Made by a program: the position numbers and the translations under genes. Source: an uncultured Clostridia bacterium (lineage in GTDB: Bacteria > Bacillota > Clostridia > Lachnospirales > Lachnospiraceae). From it: a DNA stretch of 32,469 bases. The DNA is taken from assembly GCA_948472945.1 (NCBI GenBank), contig CAOKVX010000024.1, forward strand, positions 1 to 32,469, given 5' to 3'. Shown in pieces: positions 16,548-23,645 of this stretch (within the stretch, counting starts at the first letter, position 1; each line of letters starts with the position of its first letter). The notes beneath the pieces were generated by a model, which saw only the letters and a list, made by a program, of their open reading frames with translations, was not told the origin of the DNA and made no database searches.

Positions 16548-17711
16548 TTATAATTTGTGTGGTCCGTCTCCGATTGAAACATCATAGAAGTCAGCCTTAA
16601 TACCGCACCTCTCCTTATACACAACATCTATTTTATCCTTTATATTATCTATTTTATCTGTGTCAAAAATACCGACGCAGCATCCTCCGAATCCACCGCC
16701 TGTCATCCTGATTCCCCACACTCCGTCAAGCTTGAGCGCCTCCTCGACAATGACGTCAAGCTCTCTGCACGACACTTCATAATCGTCCCTGAGCGATACG
16801 TGGGATTCAGCCATAAGCTCACCGAAAAGCTTAATATCATTTTTCTGAAGGGCCATTTTTGCTTTTATGGTTCTCTGGTTTTCATAAACGGCATGCCGCG
16901 CCCTTTTTACCAGCAGTTCGTTTTCTATACAGTGTTTATGTTCCTCAAACTCACTCTCGCTAAGTTCGCCGAGACTTTTAATATCCGCCTCCTTTTGAAG
17001 CTGTGACAAGGCAGTCTCCGCCTCGCGTCTTCTATCGTTGTAGTGTGAATTGACAATACTATGCTTTTTGTTTGAGTTGATAATCAAAAGACTCTGGCCG
17101 TCCAGCTTTACCGGTGCATATTCATATTCGAGTGTGGCAGTGTCAAGAAATATTGCGTTTCCCGCCTTGCCTTTAGCTGAGGCAAACTGATCCATTATCC
17201 CGCAGTTCGAGCCGTTAAAATTATTTTCTGAGTATTGGCACAGAAGAGCTATATCTGTGAGCTCTATACCAAACCCAAATATTTCGTTGAGGAAATACGC
17301 GGTAAGCACTTCAATTGAAGCTGACGAGGAAAGGCCGGAACCGCTTGGAATATCTCCGTAATATACAATGTCAATTCCCCTGTCAAGCACATATCCTTTT
17401 TTATATAAAGCCCAAATAACTCCTACAGGATAGTTGCACCAATCCGGCTTCTCAACATAACCGTAATCTCCAACTTCTATCTCGCACATTCCTTTTTGCG
17501 GAAAATTATCAGAATACATTCTTATTTTACGGTCATCCCTGACTTTCACCGCCGCATAAGTTCCGATTGTAAGCGCACATGGAAAAACGTGTCCTCCGTT
17601 ATAATCTGTGTGCTCCCCTATAAGATTTACTCTGCCTGGTGCAAAATAAACTGAAACACCGTCCCTGCTTCCATATATCTTCAAAAATAACTCCGTCAAC
17701 TTATCTTTCAA
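16548..17711 (-). CDS. galK: Galactokinase, TTG start
   Basis: GHMP kinase phosphorylating galactose at C1 with ATP, first step of the Leloir pathway. Signature 1 GRVNLIGEHTDYNGG lies at about residues 27-41, the ATP loop SGSGLSSSASIEV at about 125, and motif 3 MTGGGFGGCC near 338. 387 aa is standard. The start is a TTG at 17711 with AGGAGG eight bases upstream; no ATG fits. galT and galE are not nearby, so the rest of the pathway must lie elsewhere. The upstream region has an extended -10 promoter touching a small inverted repeat. Confidence 0.96.
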   Translation of the reverse strand: MKDKLTELFLKIYGSRDGVSVYFAPGRVNLIGEHTDYNGGHVFPCALTIGTYAAVKVRDDRKIRMYSDNFPQKGMCEIEVGDYGYVEKPDWCNYPVGVIWALYKKGYVLDRGIDIVYYGDIPSGSGLSSSASIEVLTAYFLNEIFGFGIELTDIALLCQYSENNFNGSNCGIMDQFASAKGKAGNAIFLDTATLEYEYAPVKLDGQSLLIINSNKKHSIVNSHYNDRRREAETALSQLQKEADIKSLGELSESEFEEHKHCIENELLVKRARHAVYENQRTIKAKMALQKNDIKLFGELMAESHVSLRDDYEVSCRELDVIVEEALKLDGVWGIRMTGGGFGGCCVGIFDTDKIDNIKDKIDVVYKERCGIKADFYDVSIGDGPHKL

Positions 17712-17745
17712 TTAAAATACCTCCTGAAATATGCTTTTGTCCGCT

Positions 17746-17767
17746 ATTATAGCATGTCTTTCAGACA
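17746..17767 (-). promoter_or_regulatory. Extended -10 promoter and adjacent inverted repeat upstream of galK
   Basis: On the minus strand TGCTATAAT (17746-17754) is an extended -10 box with no good -35. Directly upstream, TGTCT-ttc-AGACA (17755-17767) is a perfect small inverted repeat where a regulator could sit. A second TGCTATAAT occurs about 65 bases further upstream, near 17810. Confidence 0.5.
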
Positions 17768-17771
17768 CGAC

Positions 17772-17970
17772 GGCCCAAACCGGCTTAAATTTTTTTCAAC
17801 AGAATCATTATAGCATATTCAATTTCTTGTTTCTACTATTTCACAATTCACAGCGTCGTTGAACTATAATAAAAATACAATAAGTAGCAATTACACATCT
17901 CCCCATCTCCCATACCAGCAAAAGATATTATATAAAATATAAATATATTTAAAAATGTTCCCCTCTATAT
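17772..17970. other. A+T-rich gap upstream of galK
   Basis: Apart from the second TGCTATAAT box mentioned with the galK promoter, I see no gene, ribosome binding site with an open frame, or stable hairpin here. Confidence 0.5.
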
Positions 17971-17996
17971 GAAAAGGCTGCTTTATGCAGCCCTTC
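17971..17996 (-). terminator. Rho-independent terminator after the 36-aa gene
   Basis: GGCTGC-ATAAA-GCAGCC stem-loop on the minus strand (17976-17992), followed by TTTTC. It lies about 40 bases past the stop of the small membrane-protein gene at 18033. The U-tract is short. Confidence 0.6.
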
Positions 17997-18032
17997 AATA
18001 CACTGGTGAATGATTATTTACTGTTAACAATG

Positions 18033-18143
18033 CTACATTTTTGTCATCAATACGGGTATCTGATTGCTATATGCAAAATAATACTGTATCAATATCATTA
18101 TAACAAGAACTACATAAGGTGTAAATTTTTTAACTTGTTCCAT
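18033..18143 (-). CDS. Small single-pass membrane protein, 36 aa
   Basis: AAGGAG lies nine bases before ATG 18143. The product starts MEQVKKFTPYVV, giving a short charged start, then a hydrophobic helix (about residues 9-25), then a polar tail with SNQIPVLM. A hairpin terminator follows the stop, so it looks like a complete monocistronic unit between galK and the helical hypothetical gene. An ATG two codons upstream is also in frame but too close to the ribosome binding site. No function recognised. Confidence 0.5.
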   Translation of the reverse strand: MEQVKKFTPYVVLVIMILIQYYFAYSNQIPVLMTKM

Positions 18144-18321
18144 AAGCATCTTCTCCTTCAATTACAAATTAAATATAGCCAACATGACAACATATAATAT
18201 TTTCCAATCAAGGTTATAATCTATTATTTCGTCATTGATGAAAAATTCTTGCATAAATGATATTATACAATCATTAAATATTTATTATTAAAATATAAAG
18301 CCCTATTTTTTGCATATTATT

Positions 18322-18753
18322 CTACAAATATTCCAGTAATTCATCCATAAATTCTTTTTCAAGCTTAATCAGCTTTTGTGTCAATTTTGTGCTTTTTTCA
18401 TCGGCAGTGCAATATTTGTTAAGATATTCGCTTAGCCCCTTAATTCCCATATTACATCCATCAACAAGCAGACTTGCTATTTTATGATTGGAACTGTCAA
18501 TTGTCAGCTTCAGCTCTGTTCCCATCTCCGCCATAGCCATTGCAAACTTGTTTGGGTCTTTTTCATTATGGTAAGCCTCATTTAACATTTCATGGCACTC
18601 ATCGCCAAGCTTAATATGGTTTTCATTATATTTTTTTATAAGCGCCTTTAACTTTTGATCTTTAACGTGGTCCATAACCTGCTCCATACTGCTTGTAGCC
18701 GACTTGCACCCTGCATTACATTCTTTTAAAAGATTAATGGTATCTTCATTCAT
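18322..18753 (-). CDS. Helical hypothetical protein, ferritin-like bundle form
   Basis: 143 aa, function not recognised. Composition predicts four or five long amphipathic helices (residues 3-25, 30-62, 67-92, 95-115, 120-143) with no membrane segment or signal. His, Glu and Asp occur in the helices (HIKLGDECHEML, EMGTELKL), which would fit a metal-binding bundle of the DUF2383 sort, but I cannot show a metal site. Cysteines at positions 13 and 17 (KECNAGCKS) and later ones are present. GGAGGT lies seven bases before ATG 18753. It is probably a single-gene unit; its upstream neighbour pdaA ends in a strong terminator. Confidence 0.75.
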   Translation of the reverse strand: MNEDTINLLKECNAGCKSATSSMEQVMDHVKDQKLKALIKKYNENHIKLGDECHEMLNEAYHNEKDPNKFAMAMAEMGTELKLTIDSSNHKIASLLVDGCNMGIKGLSEYLNKYCTADEKSTKLTQKLIKLEKEFMDELLEYL

Positions 18754-18867
18754 GATACATACCTCCGATTCAGTTTGCTTTATATGATTATTAGTATTAA
18801 CTATACTGCAGTACTATATTCATAAAATGTATTACTTTTAGTTGTTTCAACTTTAAAAAGCAAATCT

Positions 18868-18910
18868 TAAAAAAACATGGTCTTTAAGATACTATCCAAA
18901 AGACCATGTT
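18868..18910 (-). terminator. Strong terminator after pdaA
   Basis: Perfect 12-bp stem AACATGGTCTTT / AAAGACCATGTT (18874-18885 with 18899-18910), 13-base loop, then a seven-base T run on the minus strand. It starts 41 bases past the pdaA stop. Confidence 0.9.
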
Positions 18911-18950
18911 TATGCTATGAATTTTGATTTTGGTTGGTTTGTATATTTAT

Positions 18951-19751
18951 TTATAAGCTAAGCTCACTCAATGCAGCAAACCTGTAACCCTTTCCCTCAA
19001 GAAAAGTAAGTATGTCTCCCAAAGCTTCTGTGTTAGATTTAGAAATATTATGTGTAAGCGTAATTGCTCCTTTGTGGTAATATTTCTTAAAATGCTCTAC
19101 TACATAATTCTTTCCCGGCTGTTTTGCCGGGTCGTAATCATAATACGCTATACTCCAAAATATTGTAGTATAGCCCATCTTCTGCAGAACCTTTAACACG
19201 CGGCTGCTGAACTCTCCCTTTGGCGGTCTTATAAATTTGTCAAGCTCATATCCTGTCTTTTCCTTAAACAGTTTTTCAAGCCCTCTTACTTCTTTTCGTA
19301 TTCCTTTAACGGACTTTGACGGAAGACTTGGGTGGTTTAAAGTATGGTTTCCAACAAGATGCCCTTCTTTTTTCATGCGTTTACAGAGCTTTGGATTTGA
19401 ATCGACAAATCCTTTAGTCACAAAAAATGCCGCCTTTACGTCATGTTCTTTAAGCACGTCAAGAATCTTTCCCGTATAACCGTTCTCATACCCGCAGTCA
19501 AATGCAAAATACATCACCTTATCTTTTGATTTGCTGTCATAGTAGTATGCGTTATACTTTAGAAGATTTTTAGCCGAGTCCGCACCTCCCGATGGTTTGT
19601 GCTTATCCTGTCTCATTATATACCAGCTCTTCTTGGTATTGGAATACTTATTGTAATCCGTCTTCGCCAGCGCAATGTTACTTACACACCCTGTCAACAC
19701 TGCCGCGGTTAACAAAGCGCTTAAAAATTTCCCGATTATTTTCCTCATCAT
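18951..19751 (-). CDS. pdaA: PdaA-type peptidoglycan N-acetylmuramic acid deacetylase (spore cortex)
   Basis: NodB-fold deacetylase; PdaA makes muramic delta-lactam in the spore cortex, which is needed for germination. Seen: FDCGYENGYTGKILDVL (motif 1), AAFFVTKGFV, the metal-binding GNHTLNHPSL (HxxxxH), the RPPKGEFS motif 3, and ITLTHNISKSNTEAL, all matching PdaA rather than generic deacetylases. Residue two of motif 1, normally Asp (Asn in Bacillus PdaA), is Cys. The N terminus is a signal with a lipobox (AAVLTGC, Cys22), so it is probably a lipoprotein on the outer face of a membrane. It has a strong terminator behind it and SipL just upstream. ATG 19751 follows GGGGGAAC. Confidence 0.9.
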   Translation of the reverse strand: MMRKIIGKFLSALLTAAVLTGCVSNIALAKTDYNKYSNTKKSWYIMRQDKHKPSGGADSAKNLLKYNAYYYDSKSKDKVMYFAFDCGYENGYTGKILDVLKEHDVKAAFFVTKGFVDSNPKLCKRMKKEGHLVGNHTLNHPSLPSKSVKGIRKEVRGLEKLFKEKTGYELDKFIRPPKGEFSSRVLKVLQKMGYTTIFWSIAYYDYDPAKQPGKNYVVEHFKKYYHKGAITLTHNISKSNTEALGDILTFLEGKGYRFAALSELSL

Positions 19752-19780
19752 ATGTTCCCCCTATTATTTCATATGTTCCC
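19748..19780 (-). repeat. Duplicated ribosome-site/start segment before pdaA
   Basis: The 12-mer GGGAACATATGA occurs twice on the minus strand (19769-19780 and 19748-19759), 21 bases apart. The downstream copy starts pdaA. The upstream copy starts a two-codon frame, ATG-AAA-TAA, which ends just before the second ribosome site. Confidence 0.7.
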
Positions 19781-19932
19781 TTATGCCGCGTACAAAAAAT
19801 CTCCACATAGCGATATTTTCTCAAATCCGTATGTTTATTCCGCATATTATAAAGAAGCGTAGATTTATTTAACTACTCTATTGTATTTTACTACATATAT
19901 TTACATTTATCCACTGTATAATATTTGCATTC

Positions 19933-19954
19933 AAAAAAGGTCTTTAACCAACCT
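19933..19954 (-). terminator. Weak terminator overlapping sipL stop
   Basis: AGGTT-GGTTAAA-GACCT followed by a run of T on the minus strand; the stem is only five pairs and includes the sipL stop codon. Low strength, so some read-through into pdaA is possible. Confidence 0.35.
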
Positions 19955-21500
19955 GTTTTATCAAAAGCAGTTTGTCACCCGGCATAACATCTTCCTCTCC
20001 CAGAGAGTTCATTTCCTTTATCATGTCTATTGTCGTCGAGTACTCCTTAGCTATATTCCACAGCGTATCTCCAGTCTGTACTATGTAGCCTGTCATTCCA
20101 GGTATATTCATGAGCCTCGTTATATCCTGTTCATCCTCCCTGCAGTCGGTTATAATCTGCTTTTCCAGCTTTTCAAACACTATTACGTCTATTGCAATAG
20201 TAGCTTTGACCTCAATCTCACGTCCCTCAACGACAATTACATTAATTTGCTCGACATTTGTATTTATCTCGTAGATACAATTGTCATTAATTCCTTTCAC
20301 CTCAATAAAATGTGAAAATGGAATCATATCTTTGCAGGCGCCTATAATATAATCGTCCTCCTCCGTAAAATATAGAAGCTTAACCTCTACTATTCCGTCT
20401 ACAGATATTCCTCCCGGAACTATTTTCTCCTCATCAATTCTGACATTGCCAACAGTGTTGCACATCTGCAGAATAGACGGATTGGATTCATCAAGCGTCA
20501 GCCTTTCGTTTATTCTCGCCTTACTGTTATTTTTCATAACAAGATTATTAAAATCTGCCCGCTTAAATACAGGCGTAATCTGTGCGCTTGTGGAATACAT
20601 GTCGGACAGAAGATTTATTTCTTCTTCCCTGTACACTTTCATGTCGAGTCCAAGCACTATCTCAATGTCAAGTATTCTGTCCTCGCCGTCCTCATCCTCT
20701 TTCGCCTGTATGTCCTTATCCTGTATGCTTACTACAATATTCGGTATCATGCTTTCATTGCATCCATTGCAGTCAATTGTTCCCGCAAAGCCTACATTTG
20801 TCTCATATGCGTTTATTCTGTCATTTTCAATGCCGCTGTAAAGTATAAATAACCTCAGCTCACCGCGCAGACTGAGCTGACCGTCCGTAAGCCTCATATC
20901 TACTTCCTCAAGTACCACATCCTGATAAAGTATTTCCCTTATACTGTCACGGCCTGATGATATAGTCACCTCCTCTTTTATTCTGTAAGTGTCCTTTTTG
21001 CTTAGGGCAAGCTCAGTGACGGTTCCGGTTTCATTTAACTGTTCGACGTATCCGCCGTCGCTCACTGCTACCGCAGCCTCCTCATCCATTATCTCATCCG
21101 CGCTTACAATAAGCTTAAGTATTGACTTTACGCTGACTTTCCTTGAGTTTATTACATCGGCGGTCAAATCTTCAAGCTCCCACTTTACCTGTACATTATC
21201 ACCGTCACATGTGTCGCTCATGTTAACTGACTCGTTAAACGGAATACTTCCTGTCATATGCTGTATCTTATCTTCGTCCTGTTCTGCTATATATAATATG
21301 TTTGTTACAAGTTCGCCTTTTATGTTGACCCTTCCGTTGCTTACCTTGACATCAAGTACCTTTATGTCCCCCTGTTCCCTTACAATCCTCTCGATATCCG
21401 GTTTAACATCAGGTACATTTAGGTCATTGTCAAGTGTAAGCTGCAGGCTGCTCCTACACTTCTCCCTGTTCATATGTATATTTTTTCTTATTAACTCCAT
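19944..21500 (-). CDS. sipL: SipL-like spore coat morphogenetic protein (DUF3794/SPOCS + LysM)
   Basis: 518 aa. N-terminal DUF3794/SPOCS repeats (about residues 20-130, 165-290 and 310-450) and a C-terminal LysM domain (472-515: IVQTGDTLWNIAKEYST, then MPGDKLLLI). This layout and length match C. difficile SipL, which binds SpoIVA and anchors the coat to the forespore. No signal peptide or membrane helix, fitting assembly from the mother-cell cytoplasm. AAGGGAG lies eight bases before ATG 21500. It is 17 bases downstream of the PrcB-domain lipoprotein gene, probably one operon, and pdaA lies on the other side. Expected to be under a mother-cell sigma factor (SigE); I could not identify such a promoter. 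Confidence 0.9.
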   Translation of the reverse strand: MELIRKNIHMNREKCRSSLQLTLDNDLNVPDVKPDIERIVREQGDIKVLDVKVSNGRVNIKGELVTNILYIAEQDEDKIQHMTGSIPFNESVNMSDTCDGDNVQVKWELEDLTADVINSRKVSVKSILKLIVSADEIMDEEAAVAVSDGGYVEQLNETGTVTELALSKKDTYRIKEEVTISSGRDSIREILYQDVVLEEVDMRLTDGQLSLRGELRLFILYSGIENDRINAYETNVGFAGTIDCNGCNESMIPNIVVSIQDKDIQAKEDEDGEDRILDIEIVLGLDMKVYREEEINLLSDMYSTSAQITPVFKRADFNNLVMKNNSKARINERLTLDESNPSILQMCNTVGNVRIDEEKIVPGGISVDGIVEVKLLYFTEEDDYIIGACKDMIPFSHFIEVKGINDNCIYEINTNVEQINVIVVEGREIEVKATIAIDVIVFEKLEKQIITDCREDEQDITRLMNIPGMTGYIVQTGDTLWNIAKEYSTTIDMIKEMNSLGEEDVMPGDKLLLIKQVG

Positions 21501-21517
21501 TTTGCTGCTCCCTTCTT

Positions 21518-21928
21518 TTATTCATATATGATTTCACAATCTAAAAACTCCATCTTTACAACCAGATACGGAAAGGTAGGAGTCTCTTTCACTTCTGTGT
21601 CATCCTCAGGTCCCTTAAGCGTCGTTGCAAATACAATAGTATTGTCAGTCTGGTATAATTTATCGACTGTTATACTAAATCCTCCTGACATCTGTTCACC
21701 ATAACCGACTACAATATACAATTCCTCGTTATCAGAGTAGCTAAGTTTGAACGGTTCTTTTTTCTTTTCCTCTATTGCGTTTAGCAGCGTCTTAGGTATT
21801 TCTGCTTCAGGAACAACCGTATAATCTATATCTTTTACCTTATCATTTGACATCTCCTGCATTTTACATCCTGTCATGGCTATACTTATGCTCGCTAACA
21901 ACAAAAAACATAATAATTTTTTACCCAA
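21518..21928 (-). CDS. PrcB-domain lipoprotein, TTG start
   Basis: 136 aa. A hydrophobic signal ends in the lipobox AMTGC, so it is predicted to be lipid-anchored outside the membrane. The C-terminal part (about 60-130) matches the PrcB_C domain: ELYIVVGYGEQMSGGFSITV and FPYLVVKMEF. The name comes from a protease-complex subunit of Treponema; no protease partner lies beside this gene. The start is taken as TTG 21928, seven bases after GGAGGT; the frame opens at a GTG inside that ribosome site. It lies directly upstream of sipL. Confidence 0.83.
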   Translation of the reverse strand: MGKKLLCFLLLASISIAMTGCKMQEMSNDKVKDIDYTVVPEAEIPKTLLNAIEEKKKEPFKLSYSDNEELYIVVGYGEQMSGGFSITVDKLYQTDNTIVFATTLKGPEDDTEVKETPTFPYLVVKMEFLDCEIIYE

Positions 21929-21994
21929 AAAAAGCACCTCCACAGATAGATAGTATATATCTATGCGTGTAGGCGCTTAATAATGTAGATTTTT

Positions 21995-22711
21995 TTAAAT
22001 TTCCCCGACTACCTCCGAAAGTTTATCCGATATTCTCTCCTTTACCATAAATGCAATATCTCTTGAATTCATTCCCGCATATTCAAAATACTCTATGGCT
22101 TCAAGAAAATGAACCTGCGTCACTACTTTTTTAAGCGAATTTATCCCAAACGGTTTCCACGAATCTATTATACAAACAGGGATAATCGGACACTCCGACT
22201 TAGATGCGCATCTGAAACACCCGGTGGCAAATTCCTGCATACTGTTTCGGTTATCAACATATCCGCCTTCTGGAAATATCAGATATCTTCTGCCATCCCT
22301 GACCTCCTTTGCAATTTCATTGAGCACCTGAATCTGCTGCCTTGGATTATCCATTTTAATGCGTTTCCCTTTCAGCGCGTCGACAAATTGTTTTGCAAAT
22401 ATTACCTTTGATTTTTTATACTCCATTAGCACCGACAAAGGTTTTTTATGCCCGTATATAATTCCAAGCGCATCATATTTTCCCTGATGGTTAGAATACA
22501 TTATGTAACCGTTCTCGCTCGGAAGATTCTCCGTTCCATAGACAAGCGTAGAAATTCTCCCCTTTTTCTTCAGCAGATTAACTGTCCTCACAGCCTCCCT
22601 ATACCTTTGTTCCTCCGTAAATTCCTCATGTGATGCATAATATGACAGTTTTACTATCTGTATGACCGCATAAAGCAATCCCGTAACAATTAAAAATACA
22701 AAACGCAGCAA
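21995..22711 (-). CDS. plsC: 1-acyl-sn-glycerol-3-phosphate acyltransferase, PlsC family, TTG start
   Basis: Acylates lysophosphatidic acid to phosphatidic acid at the membrane. An N-terminal hydrophobic helix (about 3-20) is followed by the catalytic NHQGKYDALG (HxxxxD, near residue 72) and the glycerol-phosphate block FPEGGYVDN near 140, where family members usually have FPEGTR. A third block, CPIIPVCIIDSW, follows. 238 aa is typical. The start is TTG 22711 with GGAGG nine bases upstream. It is divergent from the repeat-rich leader of the ArsR gene; the next gene downstream (PrcB lipoprotein) starts 66 bases on. Confidence 0.92.
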   Translation of the reverse strand: MLRFVFLIVTGLLYAVIQIVKLSYYASHEEFTEEQRYREAVRTVNLLKKKGRISTLVYGTENLPSENGYIMYSNHQGKYDALGIIYGHKKPLSVLMEYKKSKVIFAKQFVDALKGKRIKMDNPRQQIQVLNEIAKEVRDGRRYLIFPEGGYVDNRNSMQEFATGCFRCASKSECPIIPVCIIDSWKPFGINSLKKVVTQVHFLEAIEYFEYAGMNSRDIAFMVKERISDKLSEVVGEI

Positions 22712-22870
22712 TTAAATTATCCTCCGTAAAAATAAATCTTATGTTATTATATCAAATACCGGAATAAAAACAATGTTATTTTACTTGGAGAATCGAATTA
22801 ATAACTAATGAATAATTTCTTATTACAGCATTTTTATAAGAACCTGATTATAGAAGAACATTAAATGATA

Positions 22871-22879
22871 TGTTATAAT
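22871..22879 (+). promoter_or_regulatory. Extended -10 promoter for the hairpin leader and arsR-type gene
   Basis: TGTTATAAT gives a TGn-TATAAT extended -10 box; the -35 is poor. A start site about 22886 would place the whole hairpin train in the 5' leader of the regulator mRNA. Confidence 0.5.
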
Positions 22880-22903
22880 GTCCACGAAAGCAATGAGCAA
22901 TGC

Positions 22904-23005
22904 CGGTGCAGCAGGAGACAGATAGGATGTTTACATCCTTATCTGTCTATTGCTGTACCGATAGGGCGAATGCCCGTGAGCTCGAAAGCCTACGGCTTTC
23001 GAGCT
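22904..23005 (+). other. Three consecutive stem-loops at the start of the arsR leader
   Basis: First, a long hairpin 22904-22960: ten pairs (CGGTGCAGCA with TGCTGTACCG, one G-U), a 2x2 internal loop, then about 14 more pairs with one bulge around a TTTA loop. Second, GGGC-GAAT-GCCC (22964-22975). Third, a 12-pair perfect stem AGCTCGAAAGCC / GGCTTTCGAGCT with loop TAC (22979-23005). None has a T-run, so they are not terminators. Dense, back-to-back structure suggests a structured RNA or a mobile palindromic element. I do not recognise the family. Confidence 0.75.
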
Positions 23006-23006
23006 T

Positions 23007-23223
23007 GCAATGCTCATGTGCTATTTTAACATGAGCCGCAATGCTCATGTGCTATTTTAACATGAGCCGCAATGCTCATGTGCTATTTTAACATGAGCCG
23101 CAATGCTCATGTGCTACTTTAACATGAGCCGCAATGCTCATGTGCTACTTTGACATGAGTTCGCAATGCTCATGTGCTACTTTGACATGAGCCGCAATGC
23201 TCATGTGCTACTTTGACATAAGA
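23007..23223 (+). repeat. Seven tandem 31-bp palindromic repeats
   Basis: Units begin at 23007, 23038, 23069, 23100, 23131, 23163 and 23194 (31-bp period, one unit 32). Each contains GCTCATGT, a 9-base spacer and ACATGAGC, an 8-bp perfect inverted repeat, joined by CGCAAT. Copies 1-3 are identical (spacer GCTATTTTA), copy 4 has GCTACTTTA, copies 5-7 GCTACTTTG; the arms vary only at the array's right end, where copy 7 reads ACATAAG. Read across the junction, ACATGAGC-cgcaat-GCTCATGT is a second possible pairing. The array ends 43 bases before the regulator's ATG. Confidence 0.95.
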
Positions 23224-23266
23224 AAGGATAAATATAGGCTTCCATGCCTTAAAATTGATTGATATT

Positions 23267-23602
23267 ATGAAAAAAAATAAAGATTTTAACAAAGAACTAT
23301 ATGATATACAAAAAAATCTGCCGGATCGAGACGTAATCTACAATCTGGCAGAATTATTTAAAATGTTTGGCGATACCACAAGAGTTCGTATCCTATACGT
23401 TCTTTTTGAATCCGAGCTCTGTGTAAATGACATAGCTGAAATTCTCGGTATGACGCAGTCAGCAATATCGCATCAGCTGAGCGTCCTTAAAAGTTCAAAA
23501 CTCGTAAAATCAAGGAAAGACGGTAAATCAGTCTACTATTCTCTTGACGACGACCATATAAAGCATATATTTGATCAGGGCCTCGCACATGTAACCGAAT
23601 AA
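23267..23602 (+). CDS. ArsR/SmtB family zinc-sensing type repressor, orphan
   Basis: 111 aa winged-helix repressor. HTH: SELCVNDIAEILGMTQSAISHQLSVLKSS, then the wing DGKSVYYSLDD. The C-terminal helix carries Asp95-x-His97, His108 and Glu111, exactly the D-x-H-x10-H-x2-E spacing of the alpha-5 Zn(II)/Co(II) site of SmtB and CzrA; Glu111 is the last residue. The alpha-3 site is not complete: ELCVND has one Cys where ArsR/CadC have CxC. So it should derepress with zinc-like metals. Relatives usually precede a P-type metal ATPase, but here the next gene is a convergent Nudix hydrolase. Start at ATG 23267 is preferred; TTG 23255 is possible. Neither has a good ribosome site, which is unusual for this window. 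Confidence 0.9.
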   Translation: MKKNKDFNKELYDIQKNLPDRDVIYNLAELFKMFGDTTRVRILYVLFESELCVNDIAEILGMTQSAISHQLSVLKSSKLVKSRKDGKSVYYSLDDDHIKHIFDQGLAHVTE

Positions 23603-23645
23603 TGGAATCTTTAGTATCCGTGACAGTCGCCTATAGTTTTGACGT

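Noticed and set aside
17985-18197. 70-aa plus-strand frame
   Set aside because: No ribosome site, composition unlike the window's proteins, and it lies antisense to a better-supported small gene and its terminator.
18951-19751. PdaA judged inactive because motif 1 reads FDCG
   Set aside because: The first Asp, both histidines and motif 3 are intact, and the second position already varies in the family.
22927-23034. 35-aa open frame (MFTSLSVYCC...) with AGGAG upstream in the hairpin region
   Set aside because: It runs through three palindromes and into the repeat array; its codons are dictated by the inverted repeats, and the array period of 31 is not a multiple of three. Structure explains the sequence better.
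23007-23223. CRISPR array
   Set aside because: The 31-bp units follow each other with no unique spacers, and no cas gene is present.
23244-23252. ATG-CCT-TAA mini-frame before the ArsR gene
   Set aside because: No ribosome site in front of it; likely chance in a short leader.
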